Shown: piece by piece, positions 42,299-53,203 of the stretch
How positions within the stretch are numbered: the stretch's first letter is position 1
Layout: every line of letters begins with the position of its first letter
Source of the DNA: Bacteroidales bacterium
Lineage (GTDB): Bacteria > Bacteroidota > Bacteroidia > Bacteroidales > WCHB1-69
DNA: 64,000 nucleotides
Direction of reading: 5' to 3'
Assembly: GCA_016288655.1 (NCBI GenBank)
Contig: JAEEKX010000016.1
Coordinates: 55,960-119,959 of the forward strand
Notes under the pieces: model-generated
Seen by the model: only the letters and a program-made list of their open reading frames with translations
Databases searched by the model: none
Told to the model about the DNA's origin: nothing
Translations under genes and position numbers: made by a program

Positions 42299-45200
42299 AT
42301 GAAAAAAGTTGTATCTTTTTGCATTTTCAGTATGCTTATGGTCTTGCTTGGCGTAAGCGTGAAGGCCCAGACCCCTTCTGGCCTGACGCTGGTGCCGGCG
42401 AACATGAATCCTGTCGTGGTTGACGCCTACGACACGGTTTATCTTAATCCCGGAGCATGCTTCGACGCACTCGGACTCGCTGACGACGATCTGGTCTCCA
42501 TCGAGTGGGAAGCCTGGAAGGATGGTCAAATCATCCCCGAAGGCGAACTCTCGACCTACTTTAACGAGTTCAAATTCGAATCACGGTACAACCTCGGTGC
42601 AGCCGAGCGCTGGTGGGGTAAGACCTATGTCAGCGAATACTGCAACAACGGCAATGGCCAGGGATCCTATCCGGGTGCCTACACCCCGATCTTCGACACC
42701 CTCGGCCGCTACTGCCAGGAGACGGGTCACTTCTGCATCACCCTGCCGGGTCAGAACAACCCGTACGAATTTGACGCCTTCTACGCCAAATTCTTCAAGG
42801 ATTCGGTCAACACCGCACACCGCCTTATATATAATATAAAGGAAGACGGTGCCTACCAGTTCGTGTTCCATATCTATAAAAGATGCAACGGTACTGAATG
42901 GCATCAGATCTATGTCGGCAACGACGAGCGTTACCAGATCGGCCGCCACCAGACGGACCTCTGTGGACTGCTCTCTTCCGATACCCTCAAACCGCAACCC
43001 GACACCATCCCGTTCGAGACATCCATCTGTATCGGTGAGACCTACACCATCGGAGGCATGACCTTCGACCACGATACGACCGGCGCTCTCGTGCCAATGT
43101 ATGGCGTCTCCTCCTGCGGCGGCTCCATCGATAGTGTCATGAATCTCACCCTCCATGTCATCGACCCCATCGCCCCGACCCTCGACACCAACAGCAGCAC
43201 CCTGATGGTCTGCGACTCCGGTGACGTCACCCTCGTGGGCGTGCCGCAGAACGCCGGCGCCAACGGCGTCTGCATCTGGTACGATGCCATGGGCAACCTC
43301 ATCGACACCGCCAACTCCGTCACTGTCCATGTCACTGCGGACAGCATGTTCCAAGCCGTCTCCTACAACCCGGAAGGCGGCTGTACGAGCATTGACACCC
43401 TCAAGGTGTATGTAGAAGTGGCCACCACCCCCAACCCCACTGTCACCGCGGACACTACCGCGCAGTGCGTGGGCGGCTCCTTCACCATCACCCTCGACCA
43501 GGCCTACGACAAGTTCGACTGGTACCATGGCAATGTTTTACTGGATACCATCACCACGGTCTCCTTCACCATCAACCCCGCCGCGGCAGCCGACTCCGGC
43601 ATCTACTATGCCAGCGTCGTCGATACCACGTTCCATACTTTATATAATGTATATGTAGCGTGCCCGGCCAACAGCGACAGCGTCAACCTCACCGTCTATG
43701 AGCACGCTACCGCTTCCATCACCCACTTCGACGGCACCGCCATCACAACCGCCGACCAGGGCGTGTTCTGCATGAGCGACACCAACCATGTCGTCGTGGC
43801 CACCATCACCGGCGGCACCGCCCCCTATGTGCTGACTTGGCAGGAGAATCCCGCCTATGTCACCTTCAACGCGACGAAGGATACCCTCACCTACGCCCCG
43901 GCTCCCACCTGTGACACCATCACCTACTCCAATATCCTGAACGGAGGTACCGACGCTCACAACTGTCCGATTGACACCGTGGACATCACGCATATCTCCT
44001 TCACCCTCGAAGATACCGACGTGCCGCACATCTACATGCGCTCCACCGACACCACCTCCACTCCTGCCCTCGCCAACGACTGCTCTTACCTGATTCCTGA
44101 CGTCACCCCGCTGATCGACTCCGTCGTTGACAACTGTGGCACTGTCACCTATGCTCAGAGCATCGCCGCTGGTACGCCCGTCTATGTTGACACCACCCTC
44201 TGGATCGTCGCCACCGACAACTGCGGTCATAAGGACAGCGTTGAGATCAATATCGACCTGCCCGTCGTCCATGTCTCCGCCACCGACAGCGTCTTCCAGC
44301 ACGTCGTCTGCGCTGGCGATGCCAACGGTATCGTTGACGTCATCGTGAAGGACGGTGTCCGTCCCTACACGGTCACCATCACCCTCGGTGCCACAACCTA
44401 CACCCAGACCGGCGGCTACACCGCTGACACCACCTTCCGCTTCAGTGGATTGGTGAAGGGTAAATGGGCTGTTGAAGTCGTTGACGCCAACGGTTGCGAG
44501 GCAGATGTTGACAGTCTCGACGTGAGTTCCCCGAACATCCTCGACCTCGATACCGCTAACGTGACCAACCTCACCTGCTGGAAGAACAACAGCGGTTCCT
44601 TCGATTATCAAATCAATGGCGGCAGCGCTCCTTTCGAACTGAAGATCGAAGGCCCCTCCACTCTGGATACCACCATCAATGATGACAACGTCTATCACTT
44701 CACCAACCTCGCCGCTGGTACCTACACCATCTCCGTCATTGACGATCATGACTGTAAAGACACTATCATCGTTGTCCTCACCGAACCCGATTCCCTCCAG
44801 ATCACTACCATCACCGTTCTCAACAACGTGAGATGCTACGGTGAAGCCAACGGTCAGATCATTGCTGAAATCGCTGGCGGTACCGCCGACTACGTTTACA
44901 CTTGGAAGGATTCCACCGACGCCGTGGTGCTCACCCACAACCGCGCCGACCTCAATGACTCCACCGGCCGTATCTTGACCGCTGGCAAATACACTCTCCA
45001 CGTCACCGACGCGAACAACTGTCCGTGCGTTGACACCGTGGCCACCGTCACCCAGCACGACACGCTGCAGGTGGTCAGCATCGTCACCCCGACCGACCTC
45101 TGCCCCTACGCTGGCACTTACGATGTGGTCGCTACCGTTTCTGGCGGTACCCCGAACCACACCTTCACCTGGACGGTCAACACCGTTGACACTGACATCC

Positions 45201-48200
45201 CCAGCAACACCAACCTCACCGACACCTACACCTATACCGAAGGTACTCCGGTGGTTTGCGATACGACCTTCAACATCTCCTTCAGAGTTGAAGACGACTC
45301 CGCTTGCGTCGCTACGATGGATGCCACTCCTTTCCGTATCGTTGACAACGTTGCTCCGTCCATCACCGGTACGCTGACCGACACCATTGTTGACGGTTGC
45401 GACAGAAATGCCACCAACGTTCCTGCTGCCTATACCACCGCTGCAGAACTCATCGCTGCTGGCTTGACCCTCTCCGACAACTGCACCACCAACACCGACG
45501 AGTTGGTGATCACCAATACGGCTGATACGAGCGACATCGCTTGCGTCGAAAAGAAGAAAGCCAAGATCGAAAGAACCTACTCCGTGACCGACAAGTGCGG
45601 CAACGCCTCCACCGTCACCCACACCATCTATATCCAAGACACTGTCAAGCCGACCTTCACTGTTCCGGCTGACATCATCGTCTATAAGGATTCCACCTGC
45701 AACGTCGATACGACTGTCGCTGCCACTGGTGACGTCACCGATGAAACCGACGACTGCCCCACCGTTCTCAACGCCACCTATGTTGACACTGATGTTACTC
45801 CAGCCGGCACCTGTGTGAACGAGAGTGTGATTGAGAGAACTTGGAGTCTTGTCGATGAGTGTGGTAACGCCGCCGCTGACCAGGTCCAGACCATCACTAT
45901 CAGAGATACCATCCATCCGTGGTTCACCCTCGCTCCGAAGAACGATACTTCCTACTGCAACGATGACGACCTCGACTTCGTCCGCAACAGATTCAAAGCA
46001 TATCCGACCTATCAGGACAACTGCGCTACGGTTACGATGGAGGTCACCTTGGATCACATCGACACTCTCTGTAACGACAAGACCACCAAAGAGTACTATG
46101 TCTTCAAGCTGACTGACGCTTGCGGTTTGGTCACTACCGATACGGCATACATCCACACGATGGATACTGTTGGTCCGAGACTGACCCGTCCGTGGTTCGA
46201 CGTTACCCTTTACGACTGCGCCGATCACGACTCCTTGTATCAAGAGTGGAAATACAATATTAATATCACCGACAACTGCAACGATACTTGCTGGTTCGTT
46301 GGTTACGACAGCGTCCGCACTCCGGGTTGCGAGTTCGACATCACCGAGGTGGGCAAGTGGTACTTCACTGATGGTTGTAATGTTGACTCAGCTACTTCTA
46401 CTTTCGAGATCGTTGACCAAACCTCCCCGTACTTCGTTGTCTCTCCGGAGATCAATGTCACCGTGGAATGCGATGGTCATGGTAACCTCGACACTTTGAG
46501 AAACTGGATCAGAAGAGTCCAAGTCGCTGATGAGTGCTCTCCGACCGTGACGCTGAATATGTATTATGAGGATGCAGGTGGCAACCTCCATCCTTGGGAT
46601 ACTTCTTCCGTTGATGCAGACGGGCACATGCCCGGTTTCTTGGGCGATGCTTGTAGTGGTTACTACAAGATCACTTGGGAGGCGATCGATTGCTCCGGCA
46701 ATGGTTCCTTTGGTTCTGTGAACCCTGCCACTACGGTTGAGTTCTTCCGTATCACTGACAGCCGTGGTCCTGTCTTCGATGCTCCTGCTGTTGACACCGT
46801 TGATTGTGCCAACTGGGAAGCCGATTATGCCGCTTGGCTGAACGTTCCTGCTGCATTCGATTCCTGCCGTCAAACGACATATCTTGTCACCAATAATTCT
46901 GCCGGCCAGATTTTCTACAACGGTTGCGACAACAACAATGAGAGTAGAAACATCTTCGGTACGGTCTATGTCAACTTCAGTGCTACGGATCCTTGCGGTA
47001 AGGTCACCACTCACCAGTCCAACTTCACGGTTCTTGATACCACTGCTCCGGTTGTCACGTTCGTCAATGGTATCGGCCTCGCTCCTGATACTGTTTACTA
47101 CGGCACTGGTTGCTCTGTCGCAGATTTGATTCCCAGCACCGCGACTTGGAAGATTGATACCGCCGGTGGTAATGCTAACGCGATGGCTGACTTCCTCACC
47201 GCTCATTCTGACTTAGGTATCGCTGATATCACCGACTGCGCTTATCCGATCGGTGTCATCACCGTTAAGCGTATCAGTGTTGCTCAATTGGTGAGCGAGA
47301 ACTCCTGTTACAAGACCTATCGTATCCCCTATGTGATTAAAGACCACTGCGGTAACTTTGCTGACACGCTCTTCCAGAACTTAGTCGTCGGCGATACCAC
47401 TACTCCGAAGGGCAACAACATCAGTTCTGGCACTATCAACCTGACCACTGCTTGTGTGCTGGCTGATGCTCTTCCGGTTTATACCACGATTGCTGAATTG
47501 AATGCTCACGGTGCCAACATCACCGACTGCCCGAGCATCGACTCCCTCACGGTGAGTGCACCTGTCGTCACCTATGGTGGCAGTCTGCTCGCTTGTGACT
47601 CTGTCATCATCAGCACCTACACGATTACCGACCGTTGCGGCAACGCCCTTAATGTCAGTGACACCATCCATGTCGCCGACGTTGACGCTCCGGTTGTCAC
47701 GGGTCCCATGCCGAAGGATACTGTTTATATGAAAGCTGATTGCAGCGATGTCACCATCGACACCGCCGCCCGTTATGCCGACTTGGCTGACCCGAGCAAA
47801 TACGCTGCTCACGGTTGGACGATGACCATCGAGGACTGCACGACCATCAACATCACCCGCGGCGCTTCCGTGGTGACCGAGGCCGATTGTCCGGAAAAGG
47901 TTATCATCACCACCTTCACCGTTGATGATGGCTGCGCCGGCAACACCAGCACTTTCGCTGATACTTTGGTCATAACCGATAGCGTGAAACCTGTCGTGTC
48001 TGCTCACACTCATGTGGAAGACCTTGACCTTAATGATGACTGCACCTTCACTGTTCCTGCAGATGTGCTGGCTATCGCCACCTTCGCTGATCTCTACGCA
48101 TACGATCCTAACTATGACGTCACTGAGTGCAGACTTGACAGCAACGCTCTCGTTGTGCTGGCCGCTGACACCACGCCTGATGCCTGTGTCCGTTATGTGA

Positions 48201-51200
48201 ACTTCCACTATAAGGTCCAAGACCTCTGTGGCAATGTTTCCGATGGTCAATTCGATTTGCAGGTGAAGTTTACTGATCGTACGAAACCCGCTGTCACCGC
48301 TCCTGCGACTCTGGTTGAAGATACCATCTACATGCAGGTTCCTGACTGCTACACCACTGATCCTTCGACTAAGTACTGGACCGACCTTGCGACGGCTGAG
48401 GCACATGGCTACTCCTTCTCGGATTGCCATCTCGATGCCACTACTTTCGCACGGAAGAGTTCTACTGGTTGGAATATGTATGACTGCTATGCCATCGACA
48501 GTGTCTTCTATACGGTTTCCGATAATTGCGGTAATGAATCCGATGAATTCTATCAGATTATCCGTCTCCTTGACACTACGGCTCCGGTCATCGCTGTTAA
48601 TGCGATTGATACCATTGAAATCGACATGGACGAGACCACGGGTGATTGCATTGGTGCCGCTGTCGATACCTTCTTTACTTATAAGGATGTGACTGACTAC
48701 ATCGCTGCCAATGGTGGTACGCTTACTATTGAGGATTGCAATGTTGGAGAAACTTCTCCGGTCACGTTGGTCTCTGCTGATACCACGGCTGTCTCCTGCC
48801 AGCGCACGGTTGTCCGCGACTACACGATTAGCGACACCTGCGGCAACACTTCGCACACTACCTTCCAGCAGGTTATCCACATCAACGATGTGACTGCTCC
48901 GGTCCTCAGTTTCACCATGATTGCTGACAGCGTTGTCTACATGAGCCCCTATGCCGGTTGCGAATTGAACGCTCCTGCCGAATACACCACGGTGAGCGAG
49001 TTCCTCGCTGCCAACCCCGACAGCACCATCACCGATTGCAACCTTGAGGATGCTCTCGTCTGTGTGGCCGACACCATTTACGATGCCGCTGGCTTGGCTC
49101 CTTACGTCATCCAGATCCACAGACTCTACACGGTGAACGACAGTTGCTCGCACAGCACAACCTTCACCCACGACATCTTCGTCCGCGATACTTTGGCGCC
49201 GGTTGTTGACATGGATTACACCGACGAGAATGATAACCCGAAGGTGAAAGACTCCACGCTTTTGACCTCCGTCTTCGGTTGCACTCCGACCCTGCCCACT
49301 GCTTGGACCACGATCGATGAAATCACTGGTTATCCTGGTTTCAACAGCATCACTGATTGCCAACTTGACTCCAATGTCTATCAGCGCACTCCGTTTGAAG
49401 ATCATAGCGCAGGCATCTGCCCCGACACGATCATCAGACACTACTATGTGAAGGATAGCGCCGGCAATGAGACCGACTTCACCCAGATCTTCTTCATCGA
49501 GGATGACGAGGCCCCTGTCGTCACTGGTGCCTTCACCGTGTTGGATATCTACACTGATGCCGCTTGCAGTTATGTTACCGATTCCACCAACTTGCCGGTC
49601 TATAGAAACTTGACCGACCTCACTGGTGCGGGTCTGACCATCAGCGACTGCCACATGACTGGCATCCACGCCACCTTCACCGATGTTGTTGCAATCGACT
49701 ACACGAATTGCCCGATTGGCACGATCACTCGTACCTATCACATCACCGACACCTGTGGCAACACGGTTGACGTTGACCAGACCATCAACATCAACGACAC
49801 CATCGCTCCCACGTTGGATGCCTCGATGCCTGACAGCGTTGAATCCGTCCACGCTGGCAACTGCGAGTTCCAGGTGCCTGACTTCACCGACACTATCGCC
49901 AACCACATTGTTGACGAATGCGGTCTTACCACCAGTGTTCTCTACACTCAGACTCCTGCCGCCGGTACGGTCATCACTGATACTACCGAAGTGAAGGTTA
50001 TCTACAAAGACCATTGTGACAACATGGATTCCGTCATCGTTGTCGTGACCATTCCCGCCGCTCTTACCATCGACTCTGTGAAGATGGATAGCGTCAGTTG
50101 CCACAGCATGGACGACGGTATCGTCTATGTCTGGGTCTCCGGTGGTACCACCGACTACACCGACAGTCTGATCCTCTCCGGCGTTGACACGCTGCTTGGT
50201 GTGAACACTGGATACTATGAGTTCACTGGCCTTATCGCTGGCAACTACGATGTCAAGGTTGTGGATGCTGACGGTTGCACCGCCAACAGTACTATCGAGG
50301 TGAAACAGCCCGATACTTTGGTCATTAACCTTACTATCGATAATGCGGTGATGTGCGACAATGACACCAACCACCTCACTTTCGACCTTGCTGAGTTCGG
50401 AACCCCGAATTACACCTACACTTGGCAGATTATTGACCTGTCCACCAACGACACGACAAGCATTGACTCCCTCACTTTGACCAATGTCAATTTCGCTTCC
50501 TTCCACACTCCGGGTATCTATGACCTCGAAGCCAGCGACTATAAGTTCTTGGTTACCGTGGTTGACCATCGTGGTTGCTCTGATACTGCCTCTGCCTTGT
50601 TGAAGGTGAACCCGACTTACGAGTTCCACGACACGGCACGTGTCTGTACCGCTACTGACTTCAACTGGGTTAATCATAGAACCATCGCTGCCACTGAGTA
50701 TCCGATTGCGGATAGCGTCTATACCTTCTACGATTCATCGACCGTTGTCGCTACCGGTTGCGACAGTGTTTGGATCCTCCACCTGACTGTCACCGATAAG
50801 CCGTACCTCTTGATCCGTGACCGTAACGACAATGCTGATGCTTCTACGATGAGCGAGAATGACATCTATGTTACCGAGCAAACTGGTAACTATGCGGCTG
50901 GCACGAAGGGCTATGAGATCTTTGTTGAGAAGAACTGTATCCCCTGCTCTTCCAACTGGATGGTTGACCTCCACTTCACTTTCTTCAAACTTGACACAGC
51001 TACGAACACTTACGAAGAGATCACTTCCGATGTGGACGACTACCTCACTCCGACCTATCTGACCTACATGGACCCGATCGCTTTGTCGCCGCAAACCATC
51101 ACGACCGCTCCTGTCTCTGTGCCGACTGCCTTCCCGGCTCTGACTGCTATGCACTATGACTTCGAGTACTTCTATCTCTGCTGGCTTGATCCTGACTATG

Positions 51201-51778
51201 CATGTAACCCGACCCTGCAGTTCAACTCTGGTATTGGTTACCTGTACGGACGTCCGACCACCATTGGTTTCACCCAGTTCAGATATCCTGGCGAGTACAA
51301 GATTCAGGTTGATCTGCGCCAGATGGCTACGGGTAACTACTATGTTGCTCAGGGCTACTGCCCGGCTGACGGCAGAATCGGTGGTGAACACAGCACGCTT
51401 ACTGCAGATCCGATCCTTGAGTCTGTCAACATCTATCTGACTATTGAAGGCAATCCGCTCTCCACCGCTACTCCTATCGTTGACCCGATGGAAGGTGTTG
51501 TTGTCCCGGCCGAAGTCAGTGTCATTCCTGAGGCCAAGGTTTATCCGAACCCGGCTCATGACTATATCAATGTTGAACTCTCCGGCTTCGAAGGTAAAAC
51601 CAACATCATGTTGACTAACGCCAATGGCCTGACTGTTGAGAACCTCGACATTGACATTGATAGCGACAGCACTCCGATCGTTAAGATCAACACCAACGAA
51701 TTCGCTCAGGGTGTTTATATGGTGACCGCACGCAACAACAACGTCATCGTTACCAAGCGCGTCGTCATCGTGAAGTAA
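42299..51778 (+). CDS. Giant SprB/HYR-repeat adhesin-like protein with T9SS type A sorting domain
   Basis: 3159 residues. The start at 42299 gives signal peptide MKKVVSFCIFSMLMVLLGVS ending before Gln; a TTG 18 codons earlier is in frame but unlikely. Layout: unique N-terminal part to about 330 with DTIPFETSICIGETYTIGG. Then Ig-like modules. Then SprB-type repeats at about 655-920 (CAGDANGIVDVIVKDGVRPY, AGTYTISVIDDHDC, YGEANGQIIAEIAGGTADY). Then about 16 tandem HYR-like modules of 85-115 residues (about 1020-2580). They share an opening D-x-x-A-P-V-V, an ITDC motif and TDxCGN. Another SprB repeat lies near 2585-2700, then a unique region. The C-terminus KVYPNPAHDYINVEL to RVVIVK is a type A sorting domain. 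The acidic, Thr-rich, cysteine-paired modules suggest a secreted fibrous adhesin. Codon use changes from C-ending in the 5' third to more T-ending later. Confidence 0.88.
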   Translation: MKKVVSFCIFSMLMVLLGVSVKAQTPSGLTLVPANMNPVVVDAYDTVYLNPGACFDALGLADDDLVSIEWEAWKDGQIIPEGELSTYFNEFKFESRYNLGAAERWWGKTYVSEYCNNGNGQGSYPGAYTPIFDTLGRYCQETGHFCITLPGQNNPYEFDAFYAKFFKDSVNTAHRLIYNIKEDGAYQFVFHIYKRCNGTEWHQIYVGNDERYQIGRHQTDLCGLLSSDTLKPQPDTIPFETSICIGETYTIGGMTFDHDTTGALVPMYGVSSCGGSIDSVMNLTLHVIDPIAPTLDTNSSTLMVCDSGDVTLVGVPQNAGANGVCIWYDAMGNLIDTANSVTVHVTADSMFQAVSYNPEGGCTSIDTLKVYVEVATTPNPTVTADTTAQCVGGSFTITLDQAYDKFDWYHGNVLLDTITTVSFTINPAAAADSGIYYASVVDTTFHTLYNVYVACPANSDSVNLTVYEHATASITHFDGTAITTADQGVFCMSDTNHVVVATITGGTAPYVLTWQENPAYVTFNATKDTLTYAPAPTCDTITYSNILNGGTDAHNCPIDTVDITHISFTLEDTDVPHIYMRSTDTTSTPALANDCSYLIPDVTPLIDSVVDNCGTVTYAQSIAAGTPVYVDTTLWIVATDNCGHKDSVEINIDLPVVHVSATDSVFQHVVCAGDANGIVDVIVKDGVRPYTVTITLGATTYTQTGGYTADTTFRFSGLVKGKWAVEVVDANGCEADVDSLDVSSPNILDLDTANVTNLTCWKNNSGSFDYQINGGSAPFELKIEGPSTLDTTINDDNVYHFTNLAAGTYTISVIDDHDCKDTIIVVLTEPDSLQITTITVLNNVRCYGEANGQIIAEIAGGTADYVYTWKDSTDAVVLTHNRADLNDSTGRILTAGKYTLHVTDANNCPCVDTVATVTQHDTLQVVSIVTPTDLCPYAGTYDVVATVSGGTPNHTFTWTVNTVDTDIPSNTNLTDTYTYTEGTPVVCDTTFNISFRVEDDSACVATMDATPFRIVDNVAPSITGTLTDTIVDGCDRNATNVPAAYTTAAELIAAGLTLSDNCTTNTDELVITNTADTSDIACVEKKKAKIERTYSVTDKCGNASTVTHTIYIQDTVKPTFTVPADIIVYKDSTCNVDTTVAATGDVTDETDDCPTVLNATYVDTDVTPAGTCVNESVIERTWSLVDECGNAAADQVQTITIRDTIHPWFTLAPKNDTSYCNDDDLDFVRNRFKAYPTYQDNCATVTMEVTLDHIDTLCNDKTTKEYYVFKLTDACGLVTTDTAYIHTMDTVGPRLTRPWFDVTLYDCADHDSLYQEWKYNINITDNCNDTCWFVGYDSVRTPGCEFDITEVGKWYFTDGCNVDSATSTFEIVDQTSPYFVVSPEINVTVECDGHGNLDTLRNWIRRVQVADECSPTVTLNMYYEDAGGNLHPWDTSSVDADGHMPGFLGDACSGYYKITWEAIDCSGNGSFGSVNPATTVEFFRITDSRGPVFDAPAVDTVDCANWEADYAAWLNVPAAFDSCRQTTYLVTNNSAGQIFYNGCDNNNESRNIFGTVYVNFSATDPCGKVTTHQSNFTVLDTTAPVVTFVNGIGLAPDTVYYGTGCSVADLIPSTATWKIDTAGGNANAMADFLTAHSDLGIADITDCAYPIGVITVKRISVAQLVSENSCYKTYRIPYVIKDHCGNFADTLFQNLVVGDTTTPKGNNISSGTINLTTACVLADALPVYTTIAELNAHGANITDCPSIDSLTVSAPVVTYGGSLLACDSVIISTYTITDRCGNALNVSDTIHVADVDAPVVTGPMPKDTVYMKADCSDVTIDTAARYADLADPSKYAAHGWTMTIEDCTTINITRGASVVTEADCPEKVIITTFTVDDGCAGNTSTFADTLVITDSVKPVVSAHTHVEDLDLNDDCTFTVPADVLAIATFADLYAYDPNYDVTECRLDSNALVVLAADTTPDACVRYVNFHYKVQDLCGNVSDGQFDLQVKFTDRTKPAVTAPATLVEDTIYMQVPDCYTTDPSTKYWTDLATAEAHGYSFSDCHLDATTFARKSSTGWNMYDCYAIDSVFYTVSDNCGNESDEFYQIIRLLDTTAPVIAVNAIDTIEIDMDETTGDCIGAAVDTFFTYKDVTDYIAANGGTLTIEDCNVGETSPVTLVSADTTAVSCQRTVVRDYTISDTCGNTSHTTFQQVIHINDVTAPVLSFTMIADSVVYMSPYAGCELNAPAEYTTVSEFLAANPDSTITDCNLEDALVCVADTIYDAAGLAPYVIQIHRLYTVNDSCSHSTTFTHDIFVRDTLAPVVDMDYTDENDNPKVKDSTLLTSVFGCTPTLPTAWTTIDEITGYPGFNSITDCQLDSNVYQRTPFEDHSAGICPDTIIRHYYVKDSAGNETDFTQIFFIEDDEAPVVTGAFTVLDIYTDAACSYVTDSTNLPVYRNLTDLTGAGLTISDCHMTGIHATFTDVVAIDYTNCPIGTITRTYHITDTCGNTVDVDQTININDTIAPTLDASMPDSVESVHAGNCEFQVPDFTDTIANHIVDECGLTTSVLYTQTPAAGTVITDTTEVKVIYKDHCDNMDSVIVVVTIPAALTIDSVKMDSVSCHSMDDGIVYVWVSGGTTDYTDSLILSGVDTLLGVNTGYYEFTGLIAGNYDVKVVDADGCTANSTIEVKQPDTLVINLTIDNAVMCDNDTNHLTFDLAEFGTPNYTYTWQIIDLSTNDTTSIDSLTLTNVNFASFHTPGIYDLEASDYKFLVTVVDHRGCSDTASALLKVNPTYEFHDTARVCTATDFNWVNHRTIAATEYPIADSVYTFYDSSTVVATGCDSVWILHLTVTDKPYLLIRDRNDNADASTMSENDIYVTEQTGNYAAGTKGYEIFVEKNCIPCSSNWMVDLHFTFFKLDTATNTYEEITSDVDDYLTPTYLTYMDPIALSPQTITTAPVSVPTAFPALTAMHYDFEYFYLCWLDPDYACNPTLQFNSGIGYLYGRPTTIGFTQFRYPGEYKIQVDLRQMATGNYYVAQGYCPADGRIGGEHSTLTADPILESVNIYLTIEGNPLSTATPIVDPMEGVVVPAEVSVIPEAKVYPNPAHDYINVELSGFEGKTNIMLTNANGLTVENLDIDIDSDSTPIVKINTNEFAQGVYMVTARNNNVIVTKRVVIVK

Positions 51779-51800
51779 TTCCCGAAACGATAACCTCCAA

Positions 51801-51827
51801 GGGGCCGCCAACACGGCCCCTTTTTTT
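51801..51827 (+). terminator. Rho-independent terminator of the giant gene
   Basis: GGGGCCG (51801-51807) and CGGCCCC (51814-51820) form a GC stem with a 6-nt loop, then seven T, 22 bp after the stop codon. Confidence 0.9.
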
Positions 51828-51897
51828 ATGCCGTTTGTTTACACTTCCTTGTTTACATCTTTCAATCCATAAGGTCAAAAAGATGTCGGATTAATTT

Positions 51898-51905
51898 TAT
51901 CTTTG
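51898..51905 (+). promoter_or_regulatory. Promoter -7 element TATCTTTG for the serine hydrolase
   Basis: TATCTTTGCA only 11 nt before the ATG at 51917, so the leader is extremely short or initiation uses the second ATG at 51923. Confidence 0.5.
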
Positions 51906-51916
51906 CAGCAATTTGT

Positions 51917-53194
51917 ATGAGTATGAAAAGGTCTCTCCTTCTTGTTTTGTCCCTTCTGTTTTTCTCTTTCGTAGGAAAAGGACAGGTGGTGAGATACAGC
52001 ACGCTTCCTGAAAAGACCAACTACCGTATCGACTCCATGGTGCAGCGTTGCATTGACGGAAAGGTTTTGCCGGGCTGTCAGGTGCTGGCGATGCGCACTT
52101 CTGGTGAGGTGGTTTTCGAACAGTATTATGGTAAGCTGGCGTACGACTCGCTTTCCGCCGTCAGCGCAAGCACCATGTACGATGTCGCCTCCATGACGAA
52201 ACCGTTGGCCACCACCCTTGCAGTGATGAAGCTTTACGACGAGCACCAAATCCAGGTGACCGATCGCCTTGACCAATATCTCGACTTCACCCGCGGCACG
52301 GCTGTCGGAGCGTTGACGGTGGCGGAACTGATGACGCATACCTCCGGCCTCAACGCCTTCATTCCCTTCTATCGTGACATCTCACCTAAAGGGGTCTGGG
52401 ACAAGAACTACCTGAGCAGTCAGCGCAGTGACCGTTTCCCGGTGCAGGCCGCCGACCATGTCTTTCTGCGCTATGACTTCCCCGACTCGGTGCTCTACCG
52501 CATTGCGCATTATCCGCTATCGGCTAAGAAGTACGTCTATAGCGACCTCGGCTTCATCTTGATGAAGGAAGTGGTGGAAGAAATCTCCGCGATGCCGATG
52601 GACTCTTTCCTGCGCATCCACTATTATGAGCCGCTCGGATTGACGCACACGGGCTTCAACCCGCGGCATTGGGCGGGTGTTGACAGCATCGCGCCGACGG
52701 AGGACGACAATTACTTCCGCATGCAATTGCTCCGTGGCTACGTTCACGACCAGTCGGCGGCGGTCTTTGGCGGTGTCTGCGGCAACGCGGGCCTGTTCTC
52801 TACTGCTCGCGAAGTGGCTGTGCTCCTACAGATGCTCACCAACGGCGGTGTCTATAACGGTCGCCGCTATCTTTCCGCAAAGACGGTACTACAGTTTGTC
52901 AGCACCTGCCCCATGCACGGATGTTCGCGCAGAGGTCTGGGCTTCGACACACCGTCGTTTGTCACCCCCAATGCCGTGCTGCCTTCGATGGCGGGCAACA
53001 AGACCTTTGGTCACCAGGGATTCACGGGTACCGTTTTCTGGTGCGACCCGCAGAACGACCTCATCTATATTTTCCTCTCCAACCGCGTCTATCCCGATGC
53101 TAACGACAACAAACTGTCCAAGAGTCGGTTGCGTCTGCTTATCCACGAGGAGATCTACAAAGGGCTGGGCATTACTACCCCTAAAACCAAATAG
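51917..53194 (+). CDS. Exported serine hydrolase, class C beta-lactamase family
   Basis: 425 residues with signal MSMKRSLLLVLSLLFFSFVG. The penicillin-binding fold is identified by Ser92-x-x-Lys95 in DVASMTKPLATT, Tyr208-Ser-Asp210 in YVYSDLGF (the YxN position) and FGHQGFTGT near the C-terminus, in place of the KTG triad. These features fit the broad esterase/peptidase beta-lactamase-related group (Pfam Beta-lactamase) rather than a proven antibiotic hydrolase. It is followed by the adenosyltransferase-family gene after 9 bp. Confidence 0.9.
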   Translation: MSMKRSLLLVLSLLFFSFVGKGQVVRYSTLPEKTNYRIDSMVQRCIDGKVLPGCQVLAMRTSGEVVFEQYYGKLAYDSLSAVSASTMYDVASMTKPLATTLAVMKLYDEHQIQVTDRLDQYLDFTRGTAVGALTVAELMTHTSGLNAFIPFYRDISPKGVWDKNYLSSQRSDRFPVQAADHVFLRYDFPDSVLYRIAHYPLSAKKYVYSDLGFILMKEVVEEISAMPMDSFLRIHYYEPLGLTHTGFNPRHWAGVDSIAPTEDDNYFRMQLLRGYVHDQSAAVFGGVCGNAGLFSTAREVAVLLQMLTNGGVYNGRRYLSAKTVLQFVSTCPMHGCSRRGLGFDTPSFVTPNAVLPSMAGNKTFGHQGFTGTVFWCDPQNDLIYIFLSNRVYPDANDNKLSKSRLRLLIHEEIYKGLGITTPKTK

Positions 53195-53203
53195 AGACGA
53201 GCC

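Noticed and set aside
45600..50000. CRISPR-like periodicity
   Set aside because: The period is protein modules of 85-115 codons with diverged DNA, not 20-50 bp identical repeats with spacers.
43640..50677. Two very long open frames antisense to the giant adhesin gene
   Set aside because: They arise from the Thr/Asp/Val-rich codons of the forward gene, have no signal peptide or domain, and the forward frame is continuous with repeats and a sorting signal.
51917..53194. Antibiotic-resistance class C beta-lactamase
   Set aside because: The fold is present, but HQG replaces KTG and YSD replaces YxN, which fits the broad esterase/peptidase group rather than a resistance enzyme.
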